This document shows positions 17,438-25,834 of a DNA stretch of 64,000 nucleotides, piece after piece. The stretch is from the NCBI RefSeq assembly GCF_022808595.1, contig NZ_JAKUCN010000008.1, positions 62,001-126,000 on the forward strand, written 5' to 3'. The position numbers and the translations under genes were made by a program. The DNA comes from Microvirga solisilvae (GTDB lineage Bacteria; Pseudomonadota; Alphaproteobacteria; Rhizobiales; Beijerinckiaceae). The notes under the pieces are model-generated. The model did not search any database, was not told the DNA's origin, and saw nothing but the letters and a program-made list of their open reading frames with translations. Position 1 is the first letter of the stretch; each line of letters begins with the position of its first letter.

Positions 17438-19801
17438 TTATTCTGCCGCCATGGGCATGCGCGTCTTCTGCGCCGCGCGCCAGACAGCCTGGGGTGTTGC
17501 GGGCATGGCGATATCCTCGTGTCCGAGGGCATCCGTGATCGCGTTGATGACGGCGGGTGGCGCCGCGATGGCACCAGCTTCGCCGCAGCCCTTGATGCCG
17601 AGCGGATTCGAGGGACACGGCGTGACCGTCATGCCGACCTGGAACGACGGCAGGTCGATGGCGCGCGGCATGCAGTAATCGTTGAAGCTGGCGGTGATGA
17701 GCTGGCCGCTCTGATCGTAGAATGCGCCTTCGAGCAGCGCCTGCCCGACACCCTGCGCGATGCCGCCATGAACCTGACCCTCGACGATCATCGGATTGAT
17801 GATCACGCCGAAATCGTCCACCGCCGTCCAGCGTTCGATCTTGGTGACGCCGGTATCGGGATCGATCTCCACCTCGCAGATATGCACGCCGGCGGGGAAG
17901 GTGAAGTTGGTGGGATCGTAGAACGCTCCCTCCTTCAAGCCGGGCTCCAGATCCTGGCCCGAGAACTTGTGGGCGATATAGGCCTGAAGCGCCACTTCGC
18001 CGAAGCCGAGGGTCTTGTCCGTTCCGGCCACGCCGAACTTGCCGTCTTTGAACTCGATGTCGCCTTCGGACGCTTCGAGAACATGGGCCGCGACCTTCTT
18101 GCCCTTCGCGATCACCTTGTCGATGGCTTTCGCGATGGCCGACATGCCGACGGCGCCGGAGCGCGATCCGTAGGTTCCCATGCCGAACTGCACCTTGTCG
18201 GTATCGCCATGGACGATGCTGACCTGATCGATGGGAATGCCGAGCCGATCAGAGACGAGCTGCGCGAAAGTGGTCTCGTGGCCTTGGCCGTGGCTGTGCG
18301 AGCCCGTGAGCACCTCGACCGATCCGGTGGGATTGACGCGCACTTCCGCGGATTCCCACAGGCCCACGCCTGCGCCGAGAGAGCCTACCGCTTGCGAGGG
18401 CGCGATGCCGCACGCCTCGATATAGCTGGAAAAGCCGATGCCACGTAGCTTGCCGCGCCGGGCGCTCTCCTGCTTGCGCTGCGGGAAGGTCTTGTAATCG
18501 GCAAGTTCCAGCGCCTTGTCGAGCGAGGCGGCATAATCGCCCGTGTCATAGGCCATGATGACAGGGGTCTGATGCGGGAATTGCGTGACGTAGTTTTTGC
18601 GGCGCAGCTCCGCCGGGTCCTGGCCGAGTTCGCGCGCGGTCTTCTCGACGAGGCGTTCGACAACGAAGGTGGCCTCGGGCCGTCCCGCGCCGCGATAAGC
18701 ATCGACAGGCGCGGTGTTTGTATAGACCGCATCCACTTCGCAATAGATCGCCGGAATGTCGTATTGCCCCGACAGGAGCGGCGCATAGAGATAGGTCGGC
18801 ACCGAGGATGAGAAGGTGGAGAGATAGGCGCCGAGATTGGCGATGGTGTGAACCCGCAATCCGATGATCTTGCCGTTCTCGTCCGTCGCCATCTCAGCAT
18901 GGGTGACATGGTCGCGACCATGGGCATCCGACAGGAAAGCCTCGGTGCGATCCGACGTCCATTTCACCGGACGCTTCACCTTCTTCGCCGCCCAGACGCA
19001 CACCGTCTCTTCGGCATAGATGAAGATCTTGGAGCCGAACCCGCCACCCACATCGGGAGCGATGACGCGGAGCTTGTGCTCCGGGGCGACGCCGATGAAG
19101 GCCGACAGAACGAGCCGCGCCACATGGGGATTCTGGCTCGTCGTGTAGAGCGTGTAATTGTCGTTGCCTGGATCGTACTCGCCCAGGGCCGCGCGCGGCT
19201 CGAGCGCATTGGGCACCAGCCGGTTGTTGACGAGGTCGATCTTGGTCACGTGCTTTGCCCGCGCGAAAGCCGCTTCCGTCTCGTCCTTGTTGCCGAGATG
19301 CCAGTTGAACACCGTGTTGTCGGGCGAGACGTCGTGGATCTGCACCGATGACTTGGTGGCCTGCGCGGTGTCGGCAACGGCGGGAAGAACCTCGTAATCG
19401 ACCACGATGGCTTCCGCGGCGTCCTTGGCCTGGGCGAGCGTTTCGGCGATCACTACCGCCACATGGTCGCCCACATAGCGCACCTTGCCCTGCGCAAGCG
19501 CCGGGTGAGGCCCCGCCTTCATGGGCGAGCCGTCCTTGGAATGGATCATCCAGCCGCAGATGAGACCGCCGATCTTGTCGGCGGCGAGATCATCGCCCGT
19601 GAAGATGGCCACGACACCCGGCATGATCTTGGCGGGGCCGGTATTGATGGACCTGATAGTCGCATGAGCATGCGGCGAGCGCAGGAAATACGCATAGGTC
19701 TGGCCGGGACGATTGAAGTCGTCGACATAACGTCCTTGGCCCGTGACGAAACGCTGATCCTCTTTCCGGCGCACGGGGGCGCCGATTCCTGTTGCGGTCA
19801 T
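17438..19801 (-). CDS. coxL: form II CO-dehydrogenase-like molybdenum large subunit
   Basis: A 787-residue molybdopterin subunit of the xanthine-oxidase superfamily. The active-site loop reads AYRGAGR (residues 368-374), the form II signature; form I CO dehydrogenase has AYxCSFR with the Cu-binding Cys, absent here. Further motifs are [10 protein letters not shown] near residue 248 and the C-terminal [12 protein letters not shown] with the glutamate that acts as base at molybdenum. Form II enzymes are annotated as CO dehydrogenases but their physiological substrate is often unproven. The gene order S-L-M is also the form II order. Confidence 0.93.
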   Translation of the reverse strand: MTATGIGAPVRRKEDQRFVTGQGRYVDDFNRPGQTYAYFLRSPHAHATIRSINTGPAKIMPGVVAIFTGDDLAADKIGGLICGWMIHSKDGSPMKAGPHPALAQGKVRYVGDHVAVVIAETLAQAKDAAEAIVVDYEVLPAVADTAQATKSSVQIHDVSPDNTVFNWHLGNKDETEAAFARAKHVTKIDLVNNRLVPNALEPRAALGEYDPGNDNYTLYTTSQNPHVARLVLSAFIGVAPEHKLRVIAPDVGGGFGSKIFIYAEETVCVWAAKKVKRPVKWTSDRTEAFLSDAHGRDHVTHAEMATDENGKIIGLRVHTIANLGAYLSTFSSSVPTYLYAPLLSGQYDIPAIYCEVDAVYTNTAPVDAYRGAGRPEATFVVERLVEKTARELGQDPAELRRKNYVTQFPHQTPVIMAYDTGDYAASLDKALELADYKTFPQRKQESARRGKLRGIGFSSYIEACGIAPSQAVGSLGAGVGLWESAEVRVNPTGSVEVLTGSHSHGQGHETTFAQLVSDRLGIPIDQVSIVHGDTDKVQFGMGTYGSRSGAVGMSAIAKAIDKVIAKGKKVAAHVLEASEGDIEFKDGKFGVAGTDKTLGFGEVALQAYIAHKFSGQDLEPGLKEGAFYDPTNFTFPAGVHICEVEIDPDTGVTKIERWTAVDDFGVIINPMIVEGQVHGGIAQGVGQALLEGAFYDQSGQLITASFNDYCMPRAIDLPSFQVGMTVTPCPSNPLGIKGCGEAGAIAAPPAVINAITDALGHEDIAMPATPQAVWRAAQKTRMPMAAE

Positions 19802-19955
19802 GAAATCATCTCCTGTCTTCGTTGGCCCTCACCGGGCGGAGACGAGGCGGGATCATCGAGGAAGGCTTTTCAAGAAAGGCGCCTGCTCGAAGGCTCACCT
19901 GCGCTCGCACCTGTCCGGGAAGGCGCTGTCCTTTGGATCAGCGTGCCGGATTGAC

Positions 19956-20450
19956 TTATTCCGCCGCCTGCCTCAGCGGCGTTTGAGCCATTGCCTGCGC
20001 GCCGGCTGCAACAGCCTTGACGATGTTGTGATAGCCCGTGCAGCGGCACAGATTGCCTTCGAGCTCGGTTCGGATGGTCTGCTCGTCGAGCGCGTTTCCT
20101 TTCCGGTTCACGATATCGATGGCCGCCATGATCATGCCCGGCGTGCAATAGCCGCATTGCAGGCCATGATGCTCGCGGAAGGCCGCCTGCATCGGGTGCA
20201 GCTCTCCTCCTTGGGAAATGCCCTCGATGGTGGTGACGATATTGGCATTCGCTTGCACAGCGAGAACCGTGCAGGACTTCACGGCCTGTCCGTTGAGATG
20301 CACGACACAGGCGCCGCATTGGCTGGTATCGCAGCCCACATGGGTTCCGGTGAGGCGTAGATTGTCGCGAAGAAACTGAACGAGCAGGGTGCGGGGATCG
20401 ACGTCTGCGGTGACGGATTGACCGTTCACCGTCAGGGAGACGGTGGTCAT
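19956..20450 (-). CDS. coxS: Mo-hydroxylase 2Fe-2S subunit (CoxS-type, small chain)
   Basis: A 164-residue iron-sulfur subunit. The N-terminal plant-type ferredoxin cluster uses [15 protein letters not shown] plus a later SC; the C-terminal four-helix domain holds the second cluster in [11 protein letters not shown] and CRCTGY. It carries electrons from molybdenum to FAD. The start ATG 20450 has AGGAGGAAG directly upstream; a TTG 18 bases further upstream overlaps this SD and was rejected. A 154-base gap separates it from coxL. Confidence 0.94.
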   Translation of the reverse strand: MTTVSLTVNGQSVTADVDPRTLLVQFLRDNLRLTGTHVGCDTSQCGACVVHLNGQAVKSCTVLAVQANANIVTTIEGISQGGELHPMQAAFREHHGLQCGYCTPGMIMAAIDIVNRKGNALDEQTIRTELEGNLCRCTGYHNIVKAVAAGAQAMAQTPLRQAAE

Positions 20451-20614
20451 GCGGGGCTTCCTCCTCAAATACCGGGAGTCAGGCCAACCTTCAGGTGGTC
20501 TCAGACACCGGCAGGTTTCTTGTTGGACGACCGCACGGATGCAGTCAGTCGAAGCCGAGTGTGAACCTCCCTCAATGAGCGGTCAAGTATTGGAAAAACG
20601 TAACAGCTGCCCTA

Positions 20615-20662
20615 GTGCATCGTGCGGAAAAGTGGACCCGGTTTTCCGGACACACGATGCAC
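20615..20662. repeat. palindromic intergenic repeat, GCATCG family copy 2
   Basis: A 48-bp palindrome: GTGCATCGTG/CACGATGCAC outer arms and GGAAAA/TTTTCC inner arms around GTGGACCCGG. It is very similar in plan to 8049-8093. Confidence 0.8.
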
Positions 20663-20675
20663 CCTCCAAAGAAGA

Positions 20676-20724
20676 GAGCATCGGATTGTCCCAAAAGTGC
20701 ATACCACTTTTGGGTCCGAGGCTC
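20676..20724. repeat. palindromic intergenic repeat, CCCAAAAGTG type copy A
   Basis: Inner arms CCCAAAAGTG/ACTTTTGGG around a short loop, with outer AGAG/CTCT and TCGGA/TCCGA pairs. It stands 13 bases after the previous palindrome and resembles the element at 63092-63140. Confidence 0.75.
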
Positions 20725-20733
20725 TGTAGGCGA

Positions 20734-21195
20734 TCACGCGGCGGATTCTTCGGGCGACAGGATCTTGGCGAAGTTGCCGAAGAATTCGTCGGCATATTTC
20801 TTGGCGACGCCGTTGATCAGACGCCCGCCAAGCTGTGCGATCTTTCCGCCCACATTGGCTTCCACGTCATAGACCAGCTTGGTGCCGCCCTCGATGTCTT
20901 CAAGGCGAACCGTCGCGCCGCCCTTAGCCCAGCCGGCGATGCCGCCCTGTCCCTCGCCGCTGATGGTGTAGCCGTTGGGCGGGTCGAGATCGGAGAGGGT
21001 GACGCCGCCCTTGAACGTCGCCTTCACGGGGCCGACTGCGACTTTGGCAATTGCCTGAAATTCCGTGTCGCTGATCTTCTCGAGTTCCTGGCAGCCGGGA
21101 ATGGACGCCTTGAGAACGTCCGGATCGTTGAGCGCCGCCCATACCGCTGCCCGATCGGCGGGAAGGGTGACCTCACCCTGCATCGTCATTGCCAT
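20734..21195 (-). CDS. coxG: CoxG family protein (SRPBCC fold)
   Basis: A 153-residue SRPBCC/CoxG-domain protein. It begins MAMTMQGEVTLPADRAAVWAAL, followed by IPGCQELEKI and GGKIAQLGGRLI, all typical of CoxG. In Oligotropha, CoxG helps recruit CO dehydrogenase to the cytoplasmic membrane. Here it is the first gene of the minus-strand cox set, separated from coxS by about 280 bases that hold two palindromic repeats, so it may be a separate transcript. Confidence 0.9.
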   Translation of the reverse strand: MAMTMQGEVTLPADRAAVWAALNDPDVLKASIPGCQELEKISDTEFQAIAKVAVGPVKATFKGGVTLSDLDPPNGYTISGEGQGGIAGWAKGGATVRLEDIEGGTKLVYDVEANVGGKIAQLGGRLINGVAKKYADEFFGNFAKILSPEESAA

Positions 21196-21312
21196 GCGGA
21201 TGTCTCCTCCTGTCTGCCAGTCCAGTAGAAGAGTATGGGCAAATCAGGGCGCACGTCACCTCCCAAGCGTTGCTGCAATGCACACTCGAAAGAGGTACGC
21301 GTGGGTGAATTA

Positions 21313-21765
21313 TCACTCATTACCGAGGTGGCTCTTCCGGGCCGCCTCGATCTGAGCGAGCGCATCGGCAACCGCATCGAAGGTGAGAAGAATGGAGGCG
21401 TGGCGGGCTTTGAGATCCCGCGCGGGTTCCAGCAGGGCGAGTTCCGCCCACTTGCCGGAAGGCGGCTTACCGCCCGCTTTCAGCATGCGCTGCATCTCTT
21501 CCCGAACGTTCCGGAGTTCCGCGACCGTCGAGCCGATCACATGGCGGGCCATGATTGATGAGGAGGCCTGACCGAGGGCGCAGGCCTTGACCTCGTGGGC
21601 GAAGCCGCTGACGACGTCGCCGTCGAGCTTCAGTTGCACCGTGACGGTGGATCCGCACAGCTTGGAATGCGCCTTCGCGCCGGCATCCGCATCCGGCAGG
21701 ATTCCCTGAAGCGGGATATCGGCTGCAAGTTCCAAGATCCGCCGGCTGTAGATATCGTTCAACAT
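21313..21765 (-). CDS. iron-sulfur cluster assembly scaffold (IscU/SufU N-terminal type)
   Basis: A 150-residue NifU_N-like protein. It begins MLNDIYSRRILELAADIP and contains the ligand-type motifs SKLCGSTVTV and KACALGQASSSIMA, with two cysteines at the places used by SufU/IscU scaffolds. It may supply clusters to CoxS or act generally. The start is the family-consistent ATG 21765; a TTG at 21801 is in frame but adds a basic leader. It lies upstream of coxG on the same strand and divergent from the xdhC genes. Confidence 0.82.
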   Translation of the reverse strand: MLNDIYSRRILELAADIPLQGILPDADAGAKAHSKLCGSTVTVQLKLDGDVVSGFAHEVKACALGQASSSIMARHVIGSTVAELRNVREEMQRMLKAGGKPPSGKWAELALLEPARDLKARHASILLTFDAVADALAQIEAARKSHLGNE

Positions 21766-21932
21766 CCTGCCCGCGCGCCGCCCGAAAATGGTGACTTTCA
21801 AGAGGGATGAGACGCCGCATCAGCATACCTGTCAATGCGTCTCGCCGACGTCTCTCGCATGCCTGTTGCCGGATGAGGGGAGCCGGTGGCACTATCACTC
21901 ATCGATGGCGGCTCCTCTGGCCGGGAGGTCTC

Positions 21933-22256
21933 ATGCACGCGACTGATACGGATATTCTGAAGGCGGCGGAAGCCTGGAGGCGCGAGGGCAGGAATGTCGC
22001 GATCGCGACGGTGGTCGAGACCTGGGGCTCAGCGCCGCGCCCCGTCGGCAGTCATCTGGTAATCGATCAGGATACGAACTTCCTCGGTTCCGTCTCTGGC
22101 GGCTGCGTCGAAGGCGCGGTCATCACCGAAGCGCTCGATGTCATCGCCGACGGAAAATCCCGTATGCTCGAATTCGGCGTCGCCGATGAGACCGCCTGGC
22201 AGGTCGGGCTATCGTGCGGAGGGCGGATCAAGGTTTATGTCGAGCGGGTGGACTAG
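21933..22256 (+). CDS. XdhC/CoxI family protein, N-terminal domain only
   Basis: A 107-residue protein equal to the N-terminal XdhC_CoxI domain: ATVVETWGSAPRPVGSHLVI, then GSVSGGCVEGAV and GLSCGGRIKVYVE. XdhC proteins bind molybdenum cofactor, promote its sulfuration and insert it into Mo-hydroxylases. GGGAGG lies 4 bases before the ATG. The TAG stop is in the same frame as the following gene, which encodes the missing C-terminal domain. Split XdhC pairs are known near form II clusters in Rhizobiales. Confidence 0.88.
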   Translation: MHATDTDILKAAEAWRREGRNVAIATVVETWGSAPRPVGSHLVIDQDTNFLGSVSGGCVEGAVITEALDVIADGKSRMLEFGVADETAWQVGLSCGGRIKVYVERVD

Positions 22257-22277
22257 AATGCGCTGGAGTTCTCTGAT

Positions 22278-22988
22278 GTGGAGGCGGCGGAACGCATGCG
22301 GCTGAGCCTCCTGTCCGCTCTCAACGCGGAGCGCGCCGCGCGGCGTGCCGCCGTTCTCGTGACTGACATTGCTTCCGGCGAGCAGCGTCTCGTTCGGGAG
22401 GCGGAAATTGCGGGCGATCCGCTGGCGCAGGAGCTGGAAGAGAAGCTACGCCAGGGCAAGAGCGGCCTGATCGAGCAGGGCGGAAATCAATTCTTCCTCA
22501 CCGTGCAGACACCGCCGGTGCGATTGCTCGTGATCGGCGCCGTGCATATCAGCCAGGCGCTGGCGCCCATGGCGAAGGGCGTGGATTTCGATGTGACCAT
22601 CGTCGATCCGCGCACAGCTTTCGCGACACCGGAACGGTTTCCCGATGTGCCTGTTCTGGCCGAATGGCCCGATGAGGTTCTGCCGCGTTTCGGCATCGAC
22701 CGATATACGGCTGTCGTGGCGCTCACACACGATCCGAAGATCGACGATCCCGCACTCGGCATGGCCCTGAGATCGGAGTGTTTCTATATCGGCGCGCTCG
22801 GCTCGCGCAAAACCCATGAGCGCCGCGTGCAGCGTTTGACGGATGCCGGTTTCACGGAATCCGACATCGCCCGCATCCATGCTCCCATCGGTCTCGATAT
22901 CGGAGCCATCTCGCCTGCGGAGATCGCGGTGTCTATCCTGGGCGAGGTCGTCGCCTCATTGCGCAAAGAGCGGAGGCGCTCGGCGTGA
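22278..22988 (+). CDS. XdhC family protein, Rossmann C-terminal domain
   Basis: A 236-residue protein from GTG 22278 (or about 230 from ATG 22296) made of a linker and the XdhC C-terminal Rossmann domain: VRLLVIGAVHISQAL, then VALTHDPKIDDPAL and FYIGALGSRKTHERR. It should work with the N-terminal piece encoded upstream in Mo-cofactor handling. It is in frame with that piece and separated from it by one TAG and eight codons. It overlaps the next gene by 4 bases (GTGA). Confidence 0.87.
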   Translation: MEAAERMRLSLLSALNAERAARRAAVLVTDIASGEQRLVREAEIAGDPLAQELEEKLRQGKSGLIEQGGNQFFLTVQTPPVRLLVIGAVHISQALAPMAKGVDFDVTIVDPRTAFATPERFPDVPVLAEWPDEVLPRFGIDRYTAVVALTHDPKIDDPALGMALRSECFYIGALGSRKTHERRVQRLTDAGFTESDIARIHAPIGLDIGAISPAEIAVSILGEVVASLRKERRRSA

Positions 22989-24004
22989 AATTCGGACAGG
23001 TCCCTGTTGAGGAAGCCATCGGCGCTCTCGCCGCTCACAGCGTGCGGGCGGGCGACATGGTGGTGAAGAAGGGGACCGTCATCTCGCCTGAGATCGCGAT
23101 ACAGCTCACACACGCCGGAATCGAAACCATCATCGCAGCACGGTTCGAGCCCAGCGACGTGACCGAGGACGCGGCGGCCTTCAGGCTGGCGGGCATTCTC
23201 GCCGGAGAGAATATCATCGTGGAGGCGCCCTTCACGGGACGCTCCAATCTTCACGCCGAAACCGCGGGCGTTCTCGTGATCGATGCCAATGCGATCAATC
23301 GGCTCAATGCTATCGACGAGGCCATGACCGCCGCCACTCTGCCGGCTTTCAAGCCGGTCGTCGCGGGAGAGATGGTCGGCACCGTCAAGATCATTCCCTA
23401 TGCCATTCCGGATGTTCTGCTGCAGAGAGGAATCGCTGAAGCAGGCAGCGGGGCTTTGCGGGTCGCGCCCTATAGGCGCCGCTCGGTCGGAGTCGTGTCG
23501 ACGCTCCTTCCCGGCCTTAAACCCAACGTGATCGACAAGACACTTGCGGTGCTCTCGAAACGGCTGGAGTCTGCCCATGCAGCAATCGTGTGCGACCGGC
23601 GCGTGCCGCATGAGACGCAGGCCCTTGCGCAGGAGCTTGGCCGTCAGGCCCAGAGTGATGCCCAGATCATCGTGATCTTCGGCGCTTCCGCCATTGCCGA
23701 TCGCAGGGATGTCATTCCCTCCGCCATCGAGATGGCGGGTGGAAGGGTGGAGCATTTCGGGATGCCCGTCGATCCCGGTAATCTGCTTCTCATCGGAGAG
23801 ATCGGCGGCAGGCCCGTCATCGGTGCGCCCGGCTGTGCCAGATCGCCGAAGGAGAACGGGTTCGACTGGATCCTGCATCGCCTCCTGGCGGATGTTCCCG
23901 TCACACGCGCTGACATCATGTCGCTCGGAGTCGGAGGGCTTCTTATGGAGATCGTTTCTCGGCCGCAGCCACGCGAAGGCGGCAAAAGCGAGAACGACGA
24001 ATGA
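22985..24004 (+). CDS. molybdopterin-binding protein (MoCF-biosynthesis-like)
   Basis: A 339-residue protein. The first half resembles the MoeA-like SAF/linker part (GDMVVKKGTVISPEIAIQL). The second half has a MoCF_biosynth-type fold with VGVVSTLLPGLKPN and IVIFGASAIADRRDVIP, and a FGMPVDPGNLLLIG block. It is the form II-associated molybdopterin-binding protein that follows xdhC and precedes mocA. A role in preparing or handing over molybdenum cofactor is inferred. GTG start; both ends overlap neighbouring genes by 4 bases. Confidence 0.85.
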   Translation: MKFGQVPVEEAIGALAAHSVRAGDMVVKKGTVISPEIAIQLTHAGIETIIAARFEPSDVTEDAAAFRLAGILAGENIIVEAPFTGRSNLHAETAGVLVIDANAINRLNAIDEAMTAATLPAFKPVVAGEMVGTVKIIPYAIPDVLLQRGIAEAGSGALRVAPYRRRSVGVVSTLLPGLKPNVIDKTLAVLSKRLESAHAAIVCDRRVPHETQALAQELGRQAQSDAQIIVIFGASAIADRRDVIPSAIEMAGGRVEHFGMPVDPGNLLLIGEIGGRPVIGAPGCARSPKENGFDWILHRLLADVPVTRADIMSLGVGGLLMEIVSRPQPREGGKSENDE

Positions 24005-24603
24005 GCCCGACGACGAGCCCCGTGGCGGCCATCGTTCTGGCGGCGGGACGTGGCACGAGGTTCGGCGAAGAGCCGAAGCTGCTGGTGCAGATCGGCGGCA
24101 AGGCTCTCGTCCGTCATGTGGCTGAGGCCGCCGTTCACTCTATCGCGGATCCAGTGATCGTCGTGACGGGCCATCGCGCCGAAGACGTCCACTCGGCCCT
24201 GCTCGGGCTTCCGGTTCAGATCATCCACAATGCGCAATTCGCGCAAGGACTCTCCACGTCCTTGAAAGCCGGATCTGTGGCGCTTCCTGACACCGCCCGC
24301 GCCGCGATCATCCTTCTCGCGGATATGCCCTTCGTGAAAGCCGATCTCATCGATGCTCTCTGCAAAGGCTGGCATGAGAGGGGAGAGCCGGCAGCCCTTA
24401 TCCCGACATTGAAAGGCCGGCGCGGGAACCCGGTCGTGATCTCGCGCAAGCTGCAAGGTCTGATCGAAGATCTCTCCGGAGATGTCGGCGCGGGGCCGAT
24501 CCTTCGGGGAAGATCGGATGTGGAGGAATGGCCGACCGATGACGTCGCTGTCGTTCAGGACATCGATACGAAAGAGACATTCGCCGAGCATCATCGCGAA
24601 TGA
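24001..24603 (+). CDS. mocA: molybdenum cofactor cytidylyltransferase (MocA/MobA-like)
   Basis: A 200-residue NTP-transferase with the nucleotide-binding loop AAIVLAAGRGTRFGEEPKLL at residues 8-28 and the metal-binding LLADMPFV. MocA converts Mo-molybdopterin to the cytosine dinucleotide (MCD) form required by CoxL-type enzymes; GTP- and CTP-specific relatives are hard to tell apart by eye, but the cox context favours CTP. It is the last gene of the plus-strand maturation operon. Confidence 0.86.
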   Translation: MSPTTSPVAAIVLAAGRGTRFGEEPKLLVQIGGKALVRHVAEAAVHSIADPVIVVTGHRAEDVHSALLGLPVQIIHNAQFAQGLSTSLKAGSVALPDTARAAIILLADMPFVKADLIDALCKGWHERGEPAALIPTLKGRRGNPVVISRKLQGLIEDLSGDVGAGPILRGRSDVEEWPTDDVAVVQDIDTKETFAEHHRE

Positions 24604-24609
24604 AGATGT

Positions 24610-24643
24610 GGCGACCGGCGGATCATGGATGAGGCCGCCGGCC
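24610..24643 (-). terminator. possible terminator after nrdB
   Basis: Inverted repeat GCGGCCGGCGG / CCGCCGGTCGC on the minus strand with a 12-base loop. The following T content is poor, so efficiency is uncertain. Confidence 0.4.
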
Positions 24644-24655
24644 GCATGATGACGT

Positions 24656-25765
24656 TTAGTCCCAGGCCAGCGCGCCGCCGCTCTGGTAATCGATCACACG
24701 GGTCTCGAAGAAGTTCTTCTCCTTCTTGAGATCCATGGCCTCCGACATCCAGGGGAAGGGGTTCTCCGTTTCGGGGAAGACCGCCATCAGGCCGAGCTGG
24801 CCGCAACGGCGGTTGGCGATGAAGTGCATGTATTGCTCGCAGAGCGCTGCATTCAGGCCCAGAAAACCTCTCGGCATCGTGTCCCGGCCGTAGGCCGCCT
24901 CCAGCTCGGCGCCTTCGCGCAGCATGGTACGGATCTCTTCCTGGAAGGACGGCGTCCAGAGATGCGGATTTTCGAACTTGATCTGGTTGATGACGTCGAT
25001 GCCGAAATTCAGGTGAATGCTCTCGTCGCGCAGGATGTACTGATACTGCTCGGCAATGCCCACCATCTTGTTGCGGCGGCCCAGCGCGAGAATCTGCGCG
25101 AAGCCGGTATAGAACCACATGCCCTCGAAGATCACGTAGAAGGCCACGAGATCGCGCAGGAAGGCCTGGTCCGCTTCCGGTGTGCCGGTGGCGAACGAGG
25201 GGTTTTCGATTCCCTGCGTATGCTTGAGCGCCCAGGCCGCCTTGTCGGTGATCGAGGGAACCTCGCGATACATGTTGAACAATTCGCCCTCGTCGAGACC
25301 AAGGCTCTCGACGATGTATTGGAAGGTGTGCGTATGCACGGCCTCCTCGAAGGCCTGGCGCAGCAGATATTGGCGGCATTCGGGATTGGTGAGGTGGCGG
25401 TAGATCGCCAGCACGATGTTGTTGGCGACAAGGCTCTCGGACGCGGCGAAGAAGCCGAGATTGCGCTTGATCATGCGCCGCTCGTCTTCCGTCAGGCCAT
25501 CGCGCGACTTCCACAGGGCGATATCGGCCTGCATGGAAACCTCGGTCGGCATCCAGTGATTGTTGCAGGCCGCGAGATATTTCTCCCAGGCCCATTTGTA
25601 TTTGAGCGGCAGAAGCTGGTTTACGTCGGCGCGGCAATTGATCATCGCCTTGTCATCGACGCTGACGCGGCCGCCCGCACGGTCAATGTCGCCGAGACCG
25701 GTGGTCTCGGTGGATGAGGCAGGAATGTGCGATGGGACAGGTCGCTTTTCGGACCAATCGAGCAT
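24656..25765 (-). CDS. nrdB: ribonucleotide reductase small subunit, class Ic (Mn/Fe) signature
   Basis: A 369-residue R2 protein. The metal ligands read E110, E141, H144, E214, E248 and H251. The residue at the radical-tyrosine position (E. coli Tyr122) is Phe148 in [10 protein letters not shown], and the first ligand is Glu, not Asp. Both changes define the class Ic type first seen in Chlamydia trachomatis, where a Mn(IV)/Fe(III) centre replaces the tyrosyl radical; all spacings equal the chlamydial ones. The start ATG 25765 has AAGGA 8 bases upstream. It is the second gene after nrdA, 69 bases downstream. Confidence 0.96.
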   Translation of the reverse strand: MLDWSEKRPVPSHIPASSTETTGLGDIDRAGGRVSVDDKAMINCRADVNQLLPLKYKWAWEKYLAACNNHWMPTEVSMQADIALWKSRDGLTEDERRMIKRNLGFFAASESLVANNIVLAIYRHLTNPECRQYLLRQAFEEAVHTHTFQYIVESLGLDEGELFNMYREVPSITDKAAWALKHTQGIENPSFATGTPEADQAFLRDLVAFYVIFEGMWFYTGFAQILALGRRNKMVGIAEQYQYILRDESIHLNFGIDVINQIKFENPHLWTPSFQEEIRTMLREGAELEAAYGRDTMPRGFLGLNAALCEQYMHFIANRRCGQLGLMAVFPETENPFPWMSEAMDLKKEKNFFETRVIDYQSGGALAWD

Positions 25766-25834
25766 GAGAGGAATCCTTGAATTGAGAAACGGGAGCCGCA
25801 CCGACGCGGTGCGGCTCGAGAAGGGAAGGGAGGC

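Noticed and set aside
17438..19801. True form I (aerobic, Cu/Mo) CO dehydrogenase
   Set aside because: The active-site loop is AYRGAGR, without the Cys of AYxCSFR, and the gene order is S-L-M, not M-S-L.
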